Positions 33,515 to 43,419 of a DNA stretch of 64,000 bases are shown piece by piece. The position numbers and the translations under genes are program-made. The notes under the pieces were generated by a model. That model was not told where the DNA came from, ran no database searches, and saw only the letters and a list, made by a program, of their open reading frames with translations. Position 1 is the stretch's first letter, and each line of letters begins with the position of its first letter. The DNA lies in the NCBI RefSeq assembly GCF_000830505.1, contig NZ_JXOK01000068.1, positions 1 through 64,000 on the forward strand, read 5' to 3'. Source of the DNA: Vibrio mytili. Lineage in GTDB: Bacteria; Pseudomonadota; Gammaproteobacteria; Enterobacterales; Vibrionaceae.

Positions 33515-35104
33515 TCATCTGAACTTATGTACCTCAGTCCTATTTCTACCGTTATGTTTTGCTTGGTAAAGTGCATCATCAGCACCTTTAAGAATGGCGC
33601 TAGTCGGCTCTCTTTCGGCTAACCATTGGGATACTCCGATAGAAATCGTCACGTGACCTACGACATCAAACTCATTGGATTCAATGGACTTTCGAATTCT
33701 CTCGGCAACGTACTCAGCCTGACGTATGTCTGCTTTAACTAAAAGAACCATGAACTCTTCTCCGCCAGATCGGCAGACAATATCCACCTCTCGCGCCTGC
33801 GCCTTGATCATATTTGCCACACTGATGAGTAAAGTATCACCGACATCATGACCAAAGGTATCATTCACTTTTTTGAAGTAATCAACATCCAGAGCGAGCA
33901 CAGAAAATGGAGTGTTTTGTATACGCAAATTATCAATGGCCTTATCTAAACCTCTGCGGTTTAACAACCCAGTCATAGAATCAGTTAAGGTATCGAGGTG
34001 CAGTTGATCAATTGTGTTGGATACAATATTGAATGTACTGACGAATGAACGCTTCAGGTGTGACGCTTCAAAATACCAAGGTTTAACTTCATTTAAGTCT
34101 CGTTTAGTCGAAGTGTGGCTTTCAAATTTTTTGACGACACTCGCTAATTGCCATAATGGTTTTGAGATAAAAACCGAAGATATCCAAATAATTAAAAGCG
34201 TGAGCGCACCAATTGGAAGTGTTTCAACAAATACACTCCACATTTGGTAATTAAGCACTGACAGAGTGAGGCTTTCCGATTTCACAGCAACTATCCCCCA
34301 ACCAGAATAATTGACTGGTGCGTACCCAGCAAGCATATCAATACCCTGAGAGTTAATGATAGCTTTCCCACCTTTCTCTCCCTGAGTCACCTCATTTATC
34401 GCTTCATTATTGACTATGACTTCTCCCACTCGTTGTTTATTAGGGTGATAAATCAATGTCCGATTTTTATCCACAACATAGAGGTATGACCCATCTCTGT
34501 AGCCATGGTGCCCAAGTATGCTCATTAATATGTTTTTCTTATCGAGATAAATGCTCCCGCTAACGTAACCTAAATACTCTTTTTGTGCGGAGAAGATAGG
34601 GTACGAAATACTTATTAGATAATTACCTGCCGGGGATACGAACGGATTCGTGACGATTGGAGCCTTAGCGTTCAACGATTGTAGCGAACTTTCTGTTGTT
34701 AATTGGACACCTTTCACTTGTATTGTTTCTGGTGAAACGGAAATGATACCCCCTTTCGCATTGACGATGACTACAGAGTTAAAAGAGTCAGTTTGGGTTC
34801 TTAATCGATCTACTTCTTGTTGCAACGCATCTGAATCACCTATCCTACTCCCAAGCGTAAGCGCGCTATACTCCAATTGAGACAAAGCTGATTCAATGAA
34901 AGTGTCCGTCATTTCGGCCATTTTTTCAGCGTAAACACGATTGGATTCAATGGTGTTGGTGACAATGAGGTCATGTTGGACACGATACATGGAGTAAAAA
35001 GCGTTCAGAAGAGTGACCAATACACTAAAGATGCTTAGAATCAGAATAAGTTGCCTCAAATTCAACTTGTCTTTCATCCGTTTTGATTCACCCACATATT
35101 CCAT
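33515..35104 (-). CDS. Membrane diguanylate cyclase with double Cache sensor
   Basis: A 529-residue inner-membrane protein. Helix at about 17-37, periplasmic dCache sensor (includes GHHGYRDGSYLYVVDKNRTL and a later YAPVNYSGWGIVAVKSE), second helix near 300, HAMP-like linker, and GGDEF with GGEEF at 447-451. An REVD inhibitory-site motif lies five residues before it. It should make c-di-GMP in response to a small periplasmic ligand and be product-inhibited. The gene ends in the window beside the regulator trio and faces away from the GGDEF-EAL gene. Confidence 0.92.
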   Translation of the reverse strand: MEYVGESKRMKDKLNLRQLILILSIFSVLVTLLNAFYSMYRVQHDLIVTNTIESNRVYAEKMAEMTDTFIESALSQLEYSALTLGSRIGDSDALQQEVDRLRTQTDSFNSVVIVNAKGGIISVSPETIQVKGVQLTTESSLQSLNAKAPIVTNPFVSPAGNYLISISYPIFSAQKEYLGYVSGSIYLDKKNILMSILGHHGYRDGSYLYVVDKNRTLIYHPNKQRVGEVIVNNEAINEVTQGEKGGKAIINSQGIDMLAGYAPVNYSGWGIVAVKSESLTLSVLNYQMWSVFVETLPIGALTLLIIWISSVFISKPLWQLASVVKKFESHTSTKRDLNEVKPWYFEASHLKRSFVSTFNIVSNTIDQLHLDTLTDSMTGLLNRRGLDKAIDNLRIQNTPFSVLALDVDYFKKVNDTFGHDVGDTLLISVANMIKAQAREVDIVCRSGGEEFMVLLVKADIRQAEYVAERIRKSIESNEFDVVGHVTISIGVSQWLAEREPTSAILKGADDALYQAKHNGRNRTEVHKFR

Positions 35105-35524
35105 AAATTAAGTCATCCATTGGTTTATTCGAAGTAATAGTACGTGCTACTGCACATGTGTTAAATCAAGTTTTAGTAGATTTTGACAGTTCTGCATGAG
35201 ATATGAAACTCTTATACTGACTTATATCTATTTTGAAACTGATATGGCCGACATAGATAGAAAATAGAGCCAGTAGCTGACCAAAAAACCAGCATCAAGA
35301 TCAAAATGCTAGCCGATACTTGAAGGGTTCAAGAAAGTAAAACTTATATTTAGAGGGTCTTGATGCGACTAAACATTAGTTTTCGTAGTAAAACTATATG
35401 TTTAATGTAGCATTTTAAACAGTTTAAGTGATGTGTCACTAGCTTGATACTCGATGTAATGATAGGTTAATCATATAAGTATGACCTTAGTCATGGGCAG
35501 TACACGAGTAATACTGTGGTCTAT
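35105..35524. other. Divergent promoter region between two c-di-GMP genes
   Basis: About 420 bases, AT-rich, no gene seen. It should hold promoters for the cyclase on the left and the GGDEF-EAL gene on the right. Confidence 0.4.
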
Positions 35525-37137
35525 ATGAAAAAAACTCCCTCACCTCCGCTAAACTCGTTTTTGCTTACTTTGTATTCGCGTCACTGTGGGTTTTATTCTC
35601 AGATAAAGCGGTAGAGCTCCTATCTAGTAATCAAGTATACACGCTGGTTCAGTCACTAAAGGGGATGCTATTTATCATGATCACGTCTCTCTTGCTATGG
35701 GGGCTGATAAAAAAGAACAACCGAGATGTTGAACGGGCTAATGACATTGACTATGTGACAGGCCTGCATAGTCCCTACGTCTTTTTTCGCTATTTGGAGC
35801 AAAAGTTCAGTAGTGCCAAAGAAAATGAACATTATGTTCTCTTTCTTCTCGATATTGACAACTTTAAGCCCATTGCCGATCAACTCGGCTTTGAAAAGAG
35901 CAATCAATTTTTAAAAGACATCGCACAATCTATTAGTTCCTCTACTGTCTCTCCACTTTTCTCTTCAAGGACTCATTCGGATGGGTTTGCTTGCTTGATT
36001 CGCATGCACGACGAGAAGCAAATTGACAGGCACCTAGCACTTATTCAAAGGCAGTTTAGCCAGCACTCAAAACGTCATGGCATTGATGTAACGTGCTCTA
36101 TTGGTGTTGCGCTCTATCCATTTGATGGAGAAAGCGTTAAACAGCTCATGTCGTCAGCCAAATATGCGCTCGCTCAAGCAAAGATAACGAAAAACACTAT
36201 CCGGTACCACGACAAAAAACTCGCTGAGCAAGATCTCCAAAGAAAACAGATGATTGCAGATCTACGTAACGCAATACGAAAAGAACAAATACAGATCGTA
36301 TTTCAACCAAAGTATCATCTAAAAGATAAGAGAGTAACTGGAGTTGAAGTGCTCTCTCGCTGGAAACACCACCAACATGGAGATATATCTCCTGCTGTAT
36401 TTATCACGCTGGCAGAAGAGAACAATCTCTGTAGTGCTTTAACAGCACTAGTTATCAAGCAAGCATCAAAACAACTTAAAGAAACCCAGCTCCTAGGACA
36501 TTCTATTCAAAGCGTATCGGTGAATATTTCTGCTACTGAGCTGAATAGTGTTGAATACATGCGCCAAATCGAAACTTACTTAAAACAAGACCGTGATTTT
36601 GCGCAATACCTATGCTTTGAAATTACAGAGACAGCTACGTTAGAGGATATTGAGCAATGTGCAAGGCTAGTAAAGAAACTGAAGAAGTATGGTGTAACAT
36701 TCTCTATTGATGACTTTGGTGTTGGCTATACCTCATTTGGCATATTTAATAAATTAGACGTTGATGAAATCAAGATAGATCGTAGTTTCATCAAAGACAT
36801 TGCTATTGACTATCGATCAAGAGCAATTACTTCCGGCATCGTTGATATAGCCAATGGGTTTGGGATTCAAGTCGTTGCTGAGGGCGTAGAGACCCTTGAA
36901 CAGCTGTGTATTCTTGAGGAGTTAGACTGTGAACAAGCTCAAGGATTTTATCTAAGTCGCCCAGTCCCTGTTACAGCATTAAATAAAAGCTTAAGTATGT
37001 GTAGCATCGCAAAGTTCACACCCAAACTAGCAGCAGAAGAATTACTCACTCATATTGATGTCGATATAAGAGATTCAGTTAAACAATCCCTGCTAGAACA
37101 TGGCTACATGTTCAGCGACGTCGAGGTTCTAGGGTAA
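35525..37137 (+). CDS. GGDEF-EAL c-di-GMP phosphodiesterase, N-terminus disturbed
   Basis: The frame open from 35665 gives 490 residues: a membrane helix, a degenerate GGDEF (SDGF in place of GGDEF), and a full EAL domain with EVLSRW, NISATEL, EITETATLEDIE, IDDFGVGYTSF, KIDRSFIKD and AEGVETLEQL. It likely hydrolyses c-di-GMP, with the GGDEF part regulatory. The same frame upstream still encodes a helix (LVFAYFVFASLWVLF) and a periplasmic loop, and an ATG at 35525 joins it if one A is added to an A7 run. The true start is therefore probably 35525 with a one-base defect; as written, translation may begin at 35665. Confidence 0.8.
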
Positions 37138-37651
37138 AGGTGAAAACTCTAAGCACACAACTTCATGCGTGCTTATCACTCTGAGAACAGACTCATGGAG
37201 TTGGATATCCGCGTTAAAATCCATACTGTTCAAGCACTTTCTCCATCAATGATGTTTTGAAATTCACAGCCAGACTCAAGAACATACTATTAATAATAAC
37301 CAGTACAACAGCGACCTACGGCAAGCTGTTGTACTGGTTATTATATATTTAATATCAAGATCCTATCCCAACCCTAGCTCTCAGTTCATTTCGCAACATT
37401 CGCACAATCACCAAATCACAGACACCCGAAGCAAAGTGAGTCCCTACATCTCGCATAGAAACTCAACCGCAAGCATTCAGCTCAGAGCACACCGAGAGCC
37501 GACACACTAATCCCGAACAATTACCACCAGAGGGTACTCTAATCGTCACAGAACGAGCTTAGAACAGCGATATTCACACTCTGATGGTTAGTAGTAGCGA
37601 TGGAGAATACCGCCATTTATTACACTTTAATGAGGTCGGTAAGTCAGCGTA
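37138..37651. other. Intergenic with palindrome copy 2
   Basis: About 510 bases with no gene. It contains the second palindromic hairpin (37290-37344). The remainder is stop-rich in all frames. Confidence 0.45.
37290..37344. repeat. Palindromic hairpin repeat, copy 2
   Basis: The same 17-bp arms as at 14620-14665 (37296-37312 and 37325-37341), extended by about three further base pairs (TAA/TTA side), around a different 12-nt loop. The ATTAATA block before the left arm is also shared. Sequence outside the hairpin is unrelated. Confidence 0.75.
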
Positions 37652-38212
37652 CTAACACCTAACCCATTTTTTCTTGGACCGAGGACTACGCTTGATTTGG
37701 TTATTTTTGGAAAGCTCATTGATTGCCTTGGTAAAATCTGACTTTGACAGCCCTAGCTGCTTTTGAAAGCTAGGATCTAAAGCACGAGGAGACTTCAAAG
37801 CATGAAGAAGCTTGTCTTCAGGGGATTTTTGGGGTGTCTGTTGTGGCTTAACAATTGGAACAACTGTGTTCTCTCTAGTCCTGATGCTTTGAAAAGGTGC
37901 GCCTAATTGCTTGCACTGAAACTCAAATGCTGAAATTAAACTTTCATCGTTACTGTATAGCTCAAAATGAACAGAGCCCAACTGCTTTTTATCTAAAGCA
38001 AGTAGTACCCTAGAAAGATATGCAATGATATAGAAATCGGCTTGATTCTGACCTGTCGGATAGTCAGATAAGAACAGGTACAACGACTTTTCACAAACAA
38101 GCTTGACTGAATCTGACTTAGAAAAAACAAAGACTTTATCAACAACAGAAGCGTTAATTTTTTCTAGCTCCTTCAGTCCTACATTTTCAGCATCGACGAA
38201 AATCATCTTCAT
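37652..38212 (-). CDS. NYN/PIN-like ribonuclease-fold protein
   Basis: A 186-residue protein. The N-terminal domain has MKMIFVDAENVG, YPTGQNQADFYIIAYL and ELYSNDESL, matching the D-x-E-N, N-x-x-D and S-x-D pattern of NYN/PIN-like nucleases. A low-complexity proline/glutamine linker follows, then a winged-helix-like tail (QKQLGLSKSDFTKAINELSK) with basic residues. RNA cleavage or binding is inferred. It stands near the right end of the island. The first in-frame ATG pair is used. Confidence 0.7.
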   Translation of the reverse strand: MKMIFVDAENVGLKELEKINASVVDKVFVFSKSDSVKLVCEKSLYLFLSDYPTGQNQADFYIIAYLSRVLLALDKKQLGSVHFELYSNDESLISAFEFQCKQLGAPFQSIRTRENTVVPIVKPQQTPQKSPEDKLLHALKSPRALDPSFQKQLGLSKSDFTKAINELSKNNQIKRSPRSKKKWVRC

Positions 38213-38417
38213 AGTTGGCCAAGCTCCATTTGTTCACCACTATAAAGAAGATTACACAGTTGCATATCGATATCAACTTGGAGTTAATTCATCTGTGTGA
38301 TTGGTTGTTAATGTCTATCCCCGACGAACTAACCACACCCTACCCAACAACGCCCATGACAAAAGGCTTAACGACAACCCAATCAAAACGATCAATCACT
38401 TTATTTACTAATACAGA

Positions 38418-39323
38418 TCAACTTAAAGTTGAAGTAAGCACATACGGTAGTTTTTGTTTTTTAGCTACATACATAGCTCTATCCGTCTTATCTATTAACA
38501 CTGATAATTCACGGTCATCATGCGGATAAATGCCAATTCCAATACTGACTCCAACCGCAATATCACCATCGACCTTATCGACTGAAACAGGCTCTGAAAT
38601 TAGTTCATGTAGTTTATTAGCTATGCCTTTAGCTTCTTGTTCATAGTTCTTGTGGTCATTAATATTAAACAATATAAGGAGTTCATCCCCACCGACTCGA
38701 AAACAGATATCACTACTACGTAACTTCCCTTTCAAGCGAGTAGATATCTCAACAAGAAGCTGGTCACCAATATCATGTCCAAACGTATCATTAATTAACT
38801 TAAATCCGTTTAAATCAAGATAGGCAACCCCCAAGCAGCCAGAATCAAGTACGCTTAATGACTGATTTTCCAATACACTCTCAAGGTGACGCTTATTAAA
38901 TAAGCCTGTTAGTGCGTCAGTATTTGCCTCTTCCTTTAGCTCATCAATTAACTCTTGAACTCTAGAGTAATCATGTAAAGTCGCTATCCCGCATTGCATG
39001 CCATTAAAGACAATGTTTGCTATAGAAATCCCGGCGTTAAACCCATCACCACTAGAATTTCGACAAGGCACAATACTTCTAGACATCATAGCTCTTGCTT
39101 GTGACTGGTTAAGTACAAAGTTACTAACCTTCGCATCGTGATGATTGACAACATTCGGTTACATCAAGTCGTTCAGCCTAAGAGTTAACAATACATCTCT
39201 TTCATAACCAAATAACAGAGCACATGACTTATTCGCAAACACAATATTAGAGTATTGATCAACAATCAAAATTGCATCTACCAGAAAGTCTAAAAACTGA
39301 GAAACTTCATCTGATTGTGCCAT
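38418..39323 (-). pseudogene. PAS-GGDEF diguanylate cyclase with in-frame stop
   Basis: From ATG 39323 a PAS domain begins (VDAILIVDQYSNIVFANKSC), is interrupted by TAA at 39161-39159 after NDLM, and resumes in the same frame (PNVVNHHDAKV), followed by GGDEF with RSSD and GGDEL. No frameshift is involved. As written only the part from 39089 can be made as a separate product (223 residues, GGDEF plus truncated PAS). A sequencing error, a real nonsense mutation or reinitiation are all possible. Confidence 0.75.
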
Positions 39324-39639
39324 TACCATACATATCCATACTGATTGACATCAATAGATAATAATTTGATTTCATATACATATCTTTGACTTAAGTACAA
39401 CATTCACACATAAATACCCCAATGCCCTTCCAAAGCACACTGCAAAACCGCCTAAAACCGACTTTTCGACATATCCATCAAAACGATCAGTTGTCCCATA
39501 GAAGAAAAACCAAAACCGCATAGCACCGTAAAGTCACCATGGTCGTACCATGGTTCTTCTCGCTCGAAGCCCTTGGTAATACTGGCTTTCACGACGGCTG
39601 TTTTTTGCATTTGTTGGATTTACTGGGATTCCCTTGCGC
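39324..39639. other. Intergenic, no gene seen
   Basis: About 315 bases up to the right copy of the tRNA downstream repeat. An inverted repeat, CCATGGTCGTACCATGG, at 39538-39554 is a short palindrome of unknown role. Confidence 0.4.
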
Positions 39640-39850
39640 ACAGAATCGTCATGCGATGAACCATATATGGACCATGGGAGAAATTTTAAGACGGATAAAG
39701 GGAGTAAAATGGAGCGAGAAAAGCGTTGATAACAAGAAAGGAAAACTGAGGTAAGCACCTGAAAAATCGAACATTTTCAAACACCTAAAACGACGAAAGG
39801 CCGCTATAAAAGCGACCTTTCTATGTATGGTACCGGTGGGCGGACTTGAA
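39640..39850. repeat. Right copy of about 200-nt tRNA-Leu downstream repeat
   Basis: Matches 6301-6507. It contains the tRNA terminator hairpin and leads into the intact tRNA-Leu 3' end. Confidence 0.75.
39796..39824 (-). terminator. tRNA-Leu terminator
   Basis: AAAGGCCGCT pairs with AGCGACCTTT (one mismatch) around a 5-nt loop, 8 bp beyond the tRNA 3' end on the minus strand. Confidence 0.75.
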
Positions 39851-39912
39851 CCGCCACGCCCGAAGGCAACGGATTTTGAATCCGTCGTGTATACCAATTT
39901 CACCACACCGGC
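39828..39912 (-). tRNA. tRNA-Leu(CAA)
   Basis: Eighty-five bases with encoded CCA. Acceptor arm GCCGGTG/CACCGGT, D arm, anticodon stem ACGGA/TCCGT with loop TTCAAAA giving anticodon CAA, a long variable arm typical of leucine (TGCCTTCGGGCG), the T arm GGTTCAAGTCC, and discriminator A. Reads codon UUG. It is the intact tRNA at the right junction of the island; its 3' half is copied at 6604-6657. Confidence 0.96.
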
Positions 39913-40292
39913 ATCTTTAGGCTATTGCCTTTTGATGATTGGCATTATACGGAAGCTTTTGACCTGCGCAAGCAGAAAAACCTTAAACAACTATCGTTTG
40001 CTGATAATTTCGCCACAAAATGTGATATTTAGGTATTATCCGTTTTAACCTAGGGACCCGTCGACTCCGAAATAGCCACCAGCTTAAAAACGCAGAGCCA
40101 TAATTGCGGCTAAGTTCCTTACCAATACGTAAAAGTTAAGTAAACTTCATCTATGCTTTAACCATTCGACTGTACGCTTTCAGCAAGCCTAGCCAGGTGC
40201 TAAGGCGAACTGAAGACATACCTCACAATAGAAGCAACACAGTAAACGCTTTCCAATGTTGACTCGGAAACCGTACAGATAGGAGTACAACA
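39913..40292. other. Intergenic between tRNA-Leu and DUF2254 gene
   Basis: No gene seen in about 380 bases. The tRNA promoter should lie within the first 60 bases, reading left. A structured stretch near 40080-40200 was checked for known riboswitches and none was recognised. Confidence 0.4.
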
Positions 40293-41561
40293 ATGACAGG
40301 TTCCAAGTGGCAATGGTTATTAACGCGAATAACACGAAAACTATGGGTTCGCACCTCACTTTTCGCCTTACTTGCTGTCGTTACCGCGTTAATCTCTGTC
40401 GTTCTAAACAAGTTTATTATTTTACCTCCCACCATTAACGTCAGCTATGAACTCCTGAACAACATTTTAAATATTCTTGCAACATCAATGCTGGCCGTCA
40501 CCACTTTTTCTTTGAACATCATGGTATCAGCGTACAGTGCAGCCAGCGCAGGCGTTACCCCCAGAGCGACGCAATTATTAATGGAAGACAGCACAACCCA
40601 AAACGCACTGGCGACTTTCCTCGGCTCGTTTTTGTTTAGCTTAGTCGGCATTATCGCTCTGGGCATCGACGCTTATCACGATCAAGCTCGTATCTATCTA
40701 TTCGTTGTCACTATCGTTGTGGTCGTGATGATCATAATGACTCTACTGCGCTGGATTCAGCACCTATCTGTACTTGGAAGAGTGTGTGAAACGACAGCAA
40801 AAGTCGAACAAGCATTGCAGAATGCTATCCAAAAGCGCGGCAATGAACCTTGGCTTGGCGCTCGCCCTTGGAGTAACCCGAAACACAAACCCAAGGACAG
40901 TAAGCCTATATACAGCAGAGAGATTGGCTACTTACAACATATCGACATGCAACACCTTGATAGCTGCGCTGAATCAAGCCAGTGCACAATATACATTGAG
41001 CGGCAACCAGGTAGTTTTGTGTACCATAACCAACCCTTAGCCTGGATTTGTGGTGAGTTGAACGATGAAAGTGACATAACCGTTGCTTTCACTATTCGCG
41101 CCGAACGCACATACGATCAAGACCCTCGCTTTGGCTTCGTGGTACTGGCAGAGATAGCCTCAAGAGCACTTTCTCCAGCAGTCAATGATAGTGGAACAGC
41201 GATTGATGTGATTGGACGTTCTATACGAGCACTCTCTTTATGGGGTGAACTCACTAATCAAAGACCAATAAAAACTCGATTTCCAAGGTTATTTGTTCCC
41301 TCATTAAGCTGCTACGATTTGTTTGATGATGTGTTTCTACCGATAGCTCACGATGGTGCGGCACACCTATCCGTTCAAATTCGCTTGCAAAAAGCGTTGT
41401 TGGCATTGTCTACCATGCATCCGACATTATTTGCTACCCCGGCAACTAAACTCTCTGAGAAGGCATTGCAACTGGCATTAACACAACACTTTACTGAAGA
41501 AGAAAAACACCAACTCTCACAGCTATCTAATCAAGTTACCGCTCAAAAAGCACGCTATTGA
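40293..41561 (+). CDS. DUF2254 family membrane protein
   Basis: A 422-residue inner-membrane protein. Helices lie near residues 20-45, 55-80, 105-125 and 135-155; a soluble C-terminal domain holds the family-typical wording (GFVVLAEIASRALSPAVNDS). GGAG before the ATG supports the start. Function of the family is unknown. It is the first backbone gene to the right of the island. Confidence 0.88.
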   Translation: MTGSKWQWLLTRITRKLWVRTSLFALLAVVTALISVVLNKFIILPPTINVSYELLNNILNILATSMLAVTTFSLNIMVSAYSAASAGVTPRATQLLMEDSTTQNALATFLGSFLFSLVGIIALGIDAYHDQARIYLFVVTIVVVVMIIMTLLRWIQHLSVLGRVCETTAKVEQALQNAIQKRGNEPWLGARPWSNPKHKPKDSKPIYSREIGYLQHIDMQHLDSCAESSQCTIYIERQPGSFVYHNQPLAWICGELNDESDITVAFTIRAERTYDQDPRFGFVVLAEIASRALSPAVNDSGTAIDVIGRSIRALSLWGELTNQRPIKTRFPRLFVPSLSCYDLFDDVFLPIAHDGAAHLSVQIRLQKALLALSTMHPTLFATPATKLSEKALQLALTQHFTEEEKHQLSQLSNQVTAQKARY

Positions 41562-41763
41562 AAAAGCTAAAATCAGCGAAACTCTTTTGAGCTTGGTTTC
41601 TTATATACTCTTACCGTCAACCGATTAGGCTGCTAGCCATAGCTGTTAGCGGAGAAATCATTTAGATTTCATCATAATTAAGCACTCTGTGCGTTGCGTC
41701 TCTTTTCACATTTAAAGGGAATCTATATTCTGAGCAACAATTTTAAAGGTAAGTACAGGCATT

Positions 41764-42243
41764 ATGACGACTTCTACAACTCTTCCACCCGCAGGTTTAT
41801 TTCGTCGATTAGCGGCTTTGGTCTATGACACATTGATTATTCTGGCTATAGAAATGATGGCCGCAGGGATCGTGATAGCGATTGTGTTTGCCTTAAACGC
41901 GGCTGGCGTATTAAGCTACGGTGAATATGTGGATGCAGCGGACATGCTAAGTAAACATCCGGTCATGAGCCCACTCTTCACACTGTATTTAGCCGTAGTA
42001 TGGATTTATTTCTTTGTCTTTTTCTGGACACGGGCGGGTCAAACTTTGGGGATGCGTGCTTGGAAACTTCAGGTTCGTGATGCAAAAAATGGCTCCCCCA
42101 TAACCGTAACACAAGCGTTAATTCGTTTAGCAACGTCTGGATTTGGCTTGGCAAACCTAACCGTGCCGATTGATCCGAAGAAACGAGGCTTTCACGACAT
42201 GTGGGCCAAAACGGAAGTCATCGTTTTACCCAAGGCGAGATGA
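41764..42243 (+). CDS. RDD family membrane protein
   Basis: A 159-residue protein. The N-terminus PAGLFRRLAALVYDTLII has the Arg-x-x-Asp pattern that names the family, and the middle (FFWTRAGQTLGMRAWKLQVR) and end (RGFHDMWAKTEVIVL) fit as well. Three membrane helices. Usually a transporter-like or accessory protein. It ends at a strong terminator facing lptG. Confidence 0.9.
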   Translation: MTTSTTLPPAGLFRRLAALVYDTLIILAIEMMAAGIVIAIVFALNAAGVLSYGEYVDAADMLSKHPVMSPLFTLYLAVVWIYFFVFFWTRAGQTLGMRAWKLQVRDAKNGSPITVTQALIRLATSGFGLANLTVPIDPKKRGFHDMWAKTEVIVLPKAR

Positions 42244-42267
42244 CGACATTTAGAGTTTAATATAGAA

Positions 42268-42297
42268 AAGAGGAAGGCTCCGAGCCTTCCTCTTGCT
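42268..42297. terminator. Bidirectional terminator between RDD gene and lptG
   Basis: AAGAGGAAGGC pairs with GCCTTCCTCTT around a 5-nt loop. Confidence 0.85.
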
Positions 42298-42345
42298 TTA
42301 TCAACTGACATTCGTAAGAAAACACTTGTCTACGTATTTTTCACG

Positions 42346-43416
42346 CTAGAGCTTTCTTCTCAATAATCCGACCGCTATCGCTAAAAAGACCAAACTTGGC
42401 GCTAAAGCACCGAAGACTGGCGGTATGCCATAAACCAAAGTTAACGGTCCAAAAAACTCGCTGGAGATATAAAAAGTGAATCCGGCCACAACGCCCGATA
42501 AAACTCGAGCTCCCATGGTCACACTTCTTAATGGACCAAAGACAAATGACAACGCCATCAGCATCATAACGGCTATTGACAGCGGTTGACTGAGCTTACG
42601 CCAGAAAGCAAGTTCATAGCGTGATGCATCTTGTTCTGAAGCTTTAAGATAGGTAACATAATCATATAAGCCACTTAGTGACAGCTCTTCTGGCTTCACA
42701 GTCACAACGGCAAGTTTATCCGGAGCCAATGTTGTATCCCACTCCATCTGATCAACCTCTTGCTTGGCTATCACATTTTCATTTTCCATATCGGTAATCT
42801 GAACATCACGCATTACCCAAGTATTGTCTTGACGGTAATCCACTTCCTCAGCAAAAATGACTTTCTTCAAGTTCTTATCTTCATCGAAACGCCACATATT
42901 CAGTGCGTACAGCTTGTCGTCTTCCACTTTCCCAATAAAGATAAAGTCATTCGCATCACGCGCCCATACCCCAGAACGCACCGAAACAATATTACCGCCA
43001 GAAATAGCAAACGTACGCAAATCACGAGCCATTTTCTGCGCTTCTGGTGCTCCCCATTGACCCAACGCCATGACGATGAGCATCAAAGGTACAGCAGTTT
43101 TAAGCACAGATAGACCAATATCCAGTTTGGAAAAACCAGCCGCTTGCATTACCACCAGCTCAGAACTTGACGCCAACATTCCTAATCCAATCAAAGCACC
43201 AAGTAGCGCCGCCATTGGAAAGAACATCTCAATATCACGCGGAACACTCAGCAAAACAAAATAGAGTGCATGGCTAAGATCATAAATGCCTCGACCGACT
43301 TTTCGTAGCTGTTCGACGTATTTAATGATGCCCGATAAACCAACAAACGTTGCCAACACTAAGGCCGAAGTAGAGATTATGGTTCTACCTATATACAGGT
43401 CTAAGATTCTAAACAC
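42346..43416 (-). CDS. lptG: LPS export ABC transporter permease LptG
   Basis: A 356-residue inner-membrane permease. With LptF and LptB2 it extracts lipopolysaccharide from the membrane and passes it to LptC. The N-terminus MFRILDLYIGRTIISTSALV, six helices and a periplasmic beta-jellyroll between helices 3 and 4 fit YjgQ/LptG. It follows lptF by 3 bp, so the two are cotranscribed. Confidence 0.95.
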   Translation of the reverse strand: MFRILDLYIGRTIISTSALVLATFVGLSGIIKYVEQLRKVGRGIYDLSHALYFVLLSVPRDIEMFFPMAALLGALIGLGMLASSSELVVMQAAGFSKLDIGLSVLKTAVPLMLIVMALGQWGAPEAQKMARDLRTFAISGGNIVSVRSGVWARDANDFIFIGKVEDDKLYALNMWRFDEDKNLKKVIFAEEVDYRQDNTWVMRDVQITDMENENVIAKQEVDQMEWDTTLAPDKLAVVTVKPEELSLSGLYDYVTYLKASEQDASRYELAFWRKLSQPLSIAVMMLMALSFVFGPLRSVTMGARVLSGVVAGFTFYISSEFFGPLTLVYGIPPVFGALAPSLVFLAIAVGLLRRKL

Positions 43417-43419
43417 AGC

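Noticed and set aside
40080..40220. Possible riboswitch before the DUF2254 gene
   Set aside because: No match by eye to the c-di-GMP, TPP, cobalamin or other common consensus patterns.
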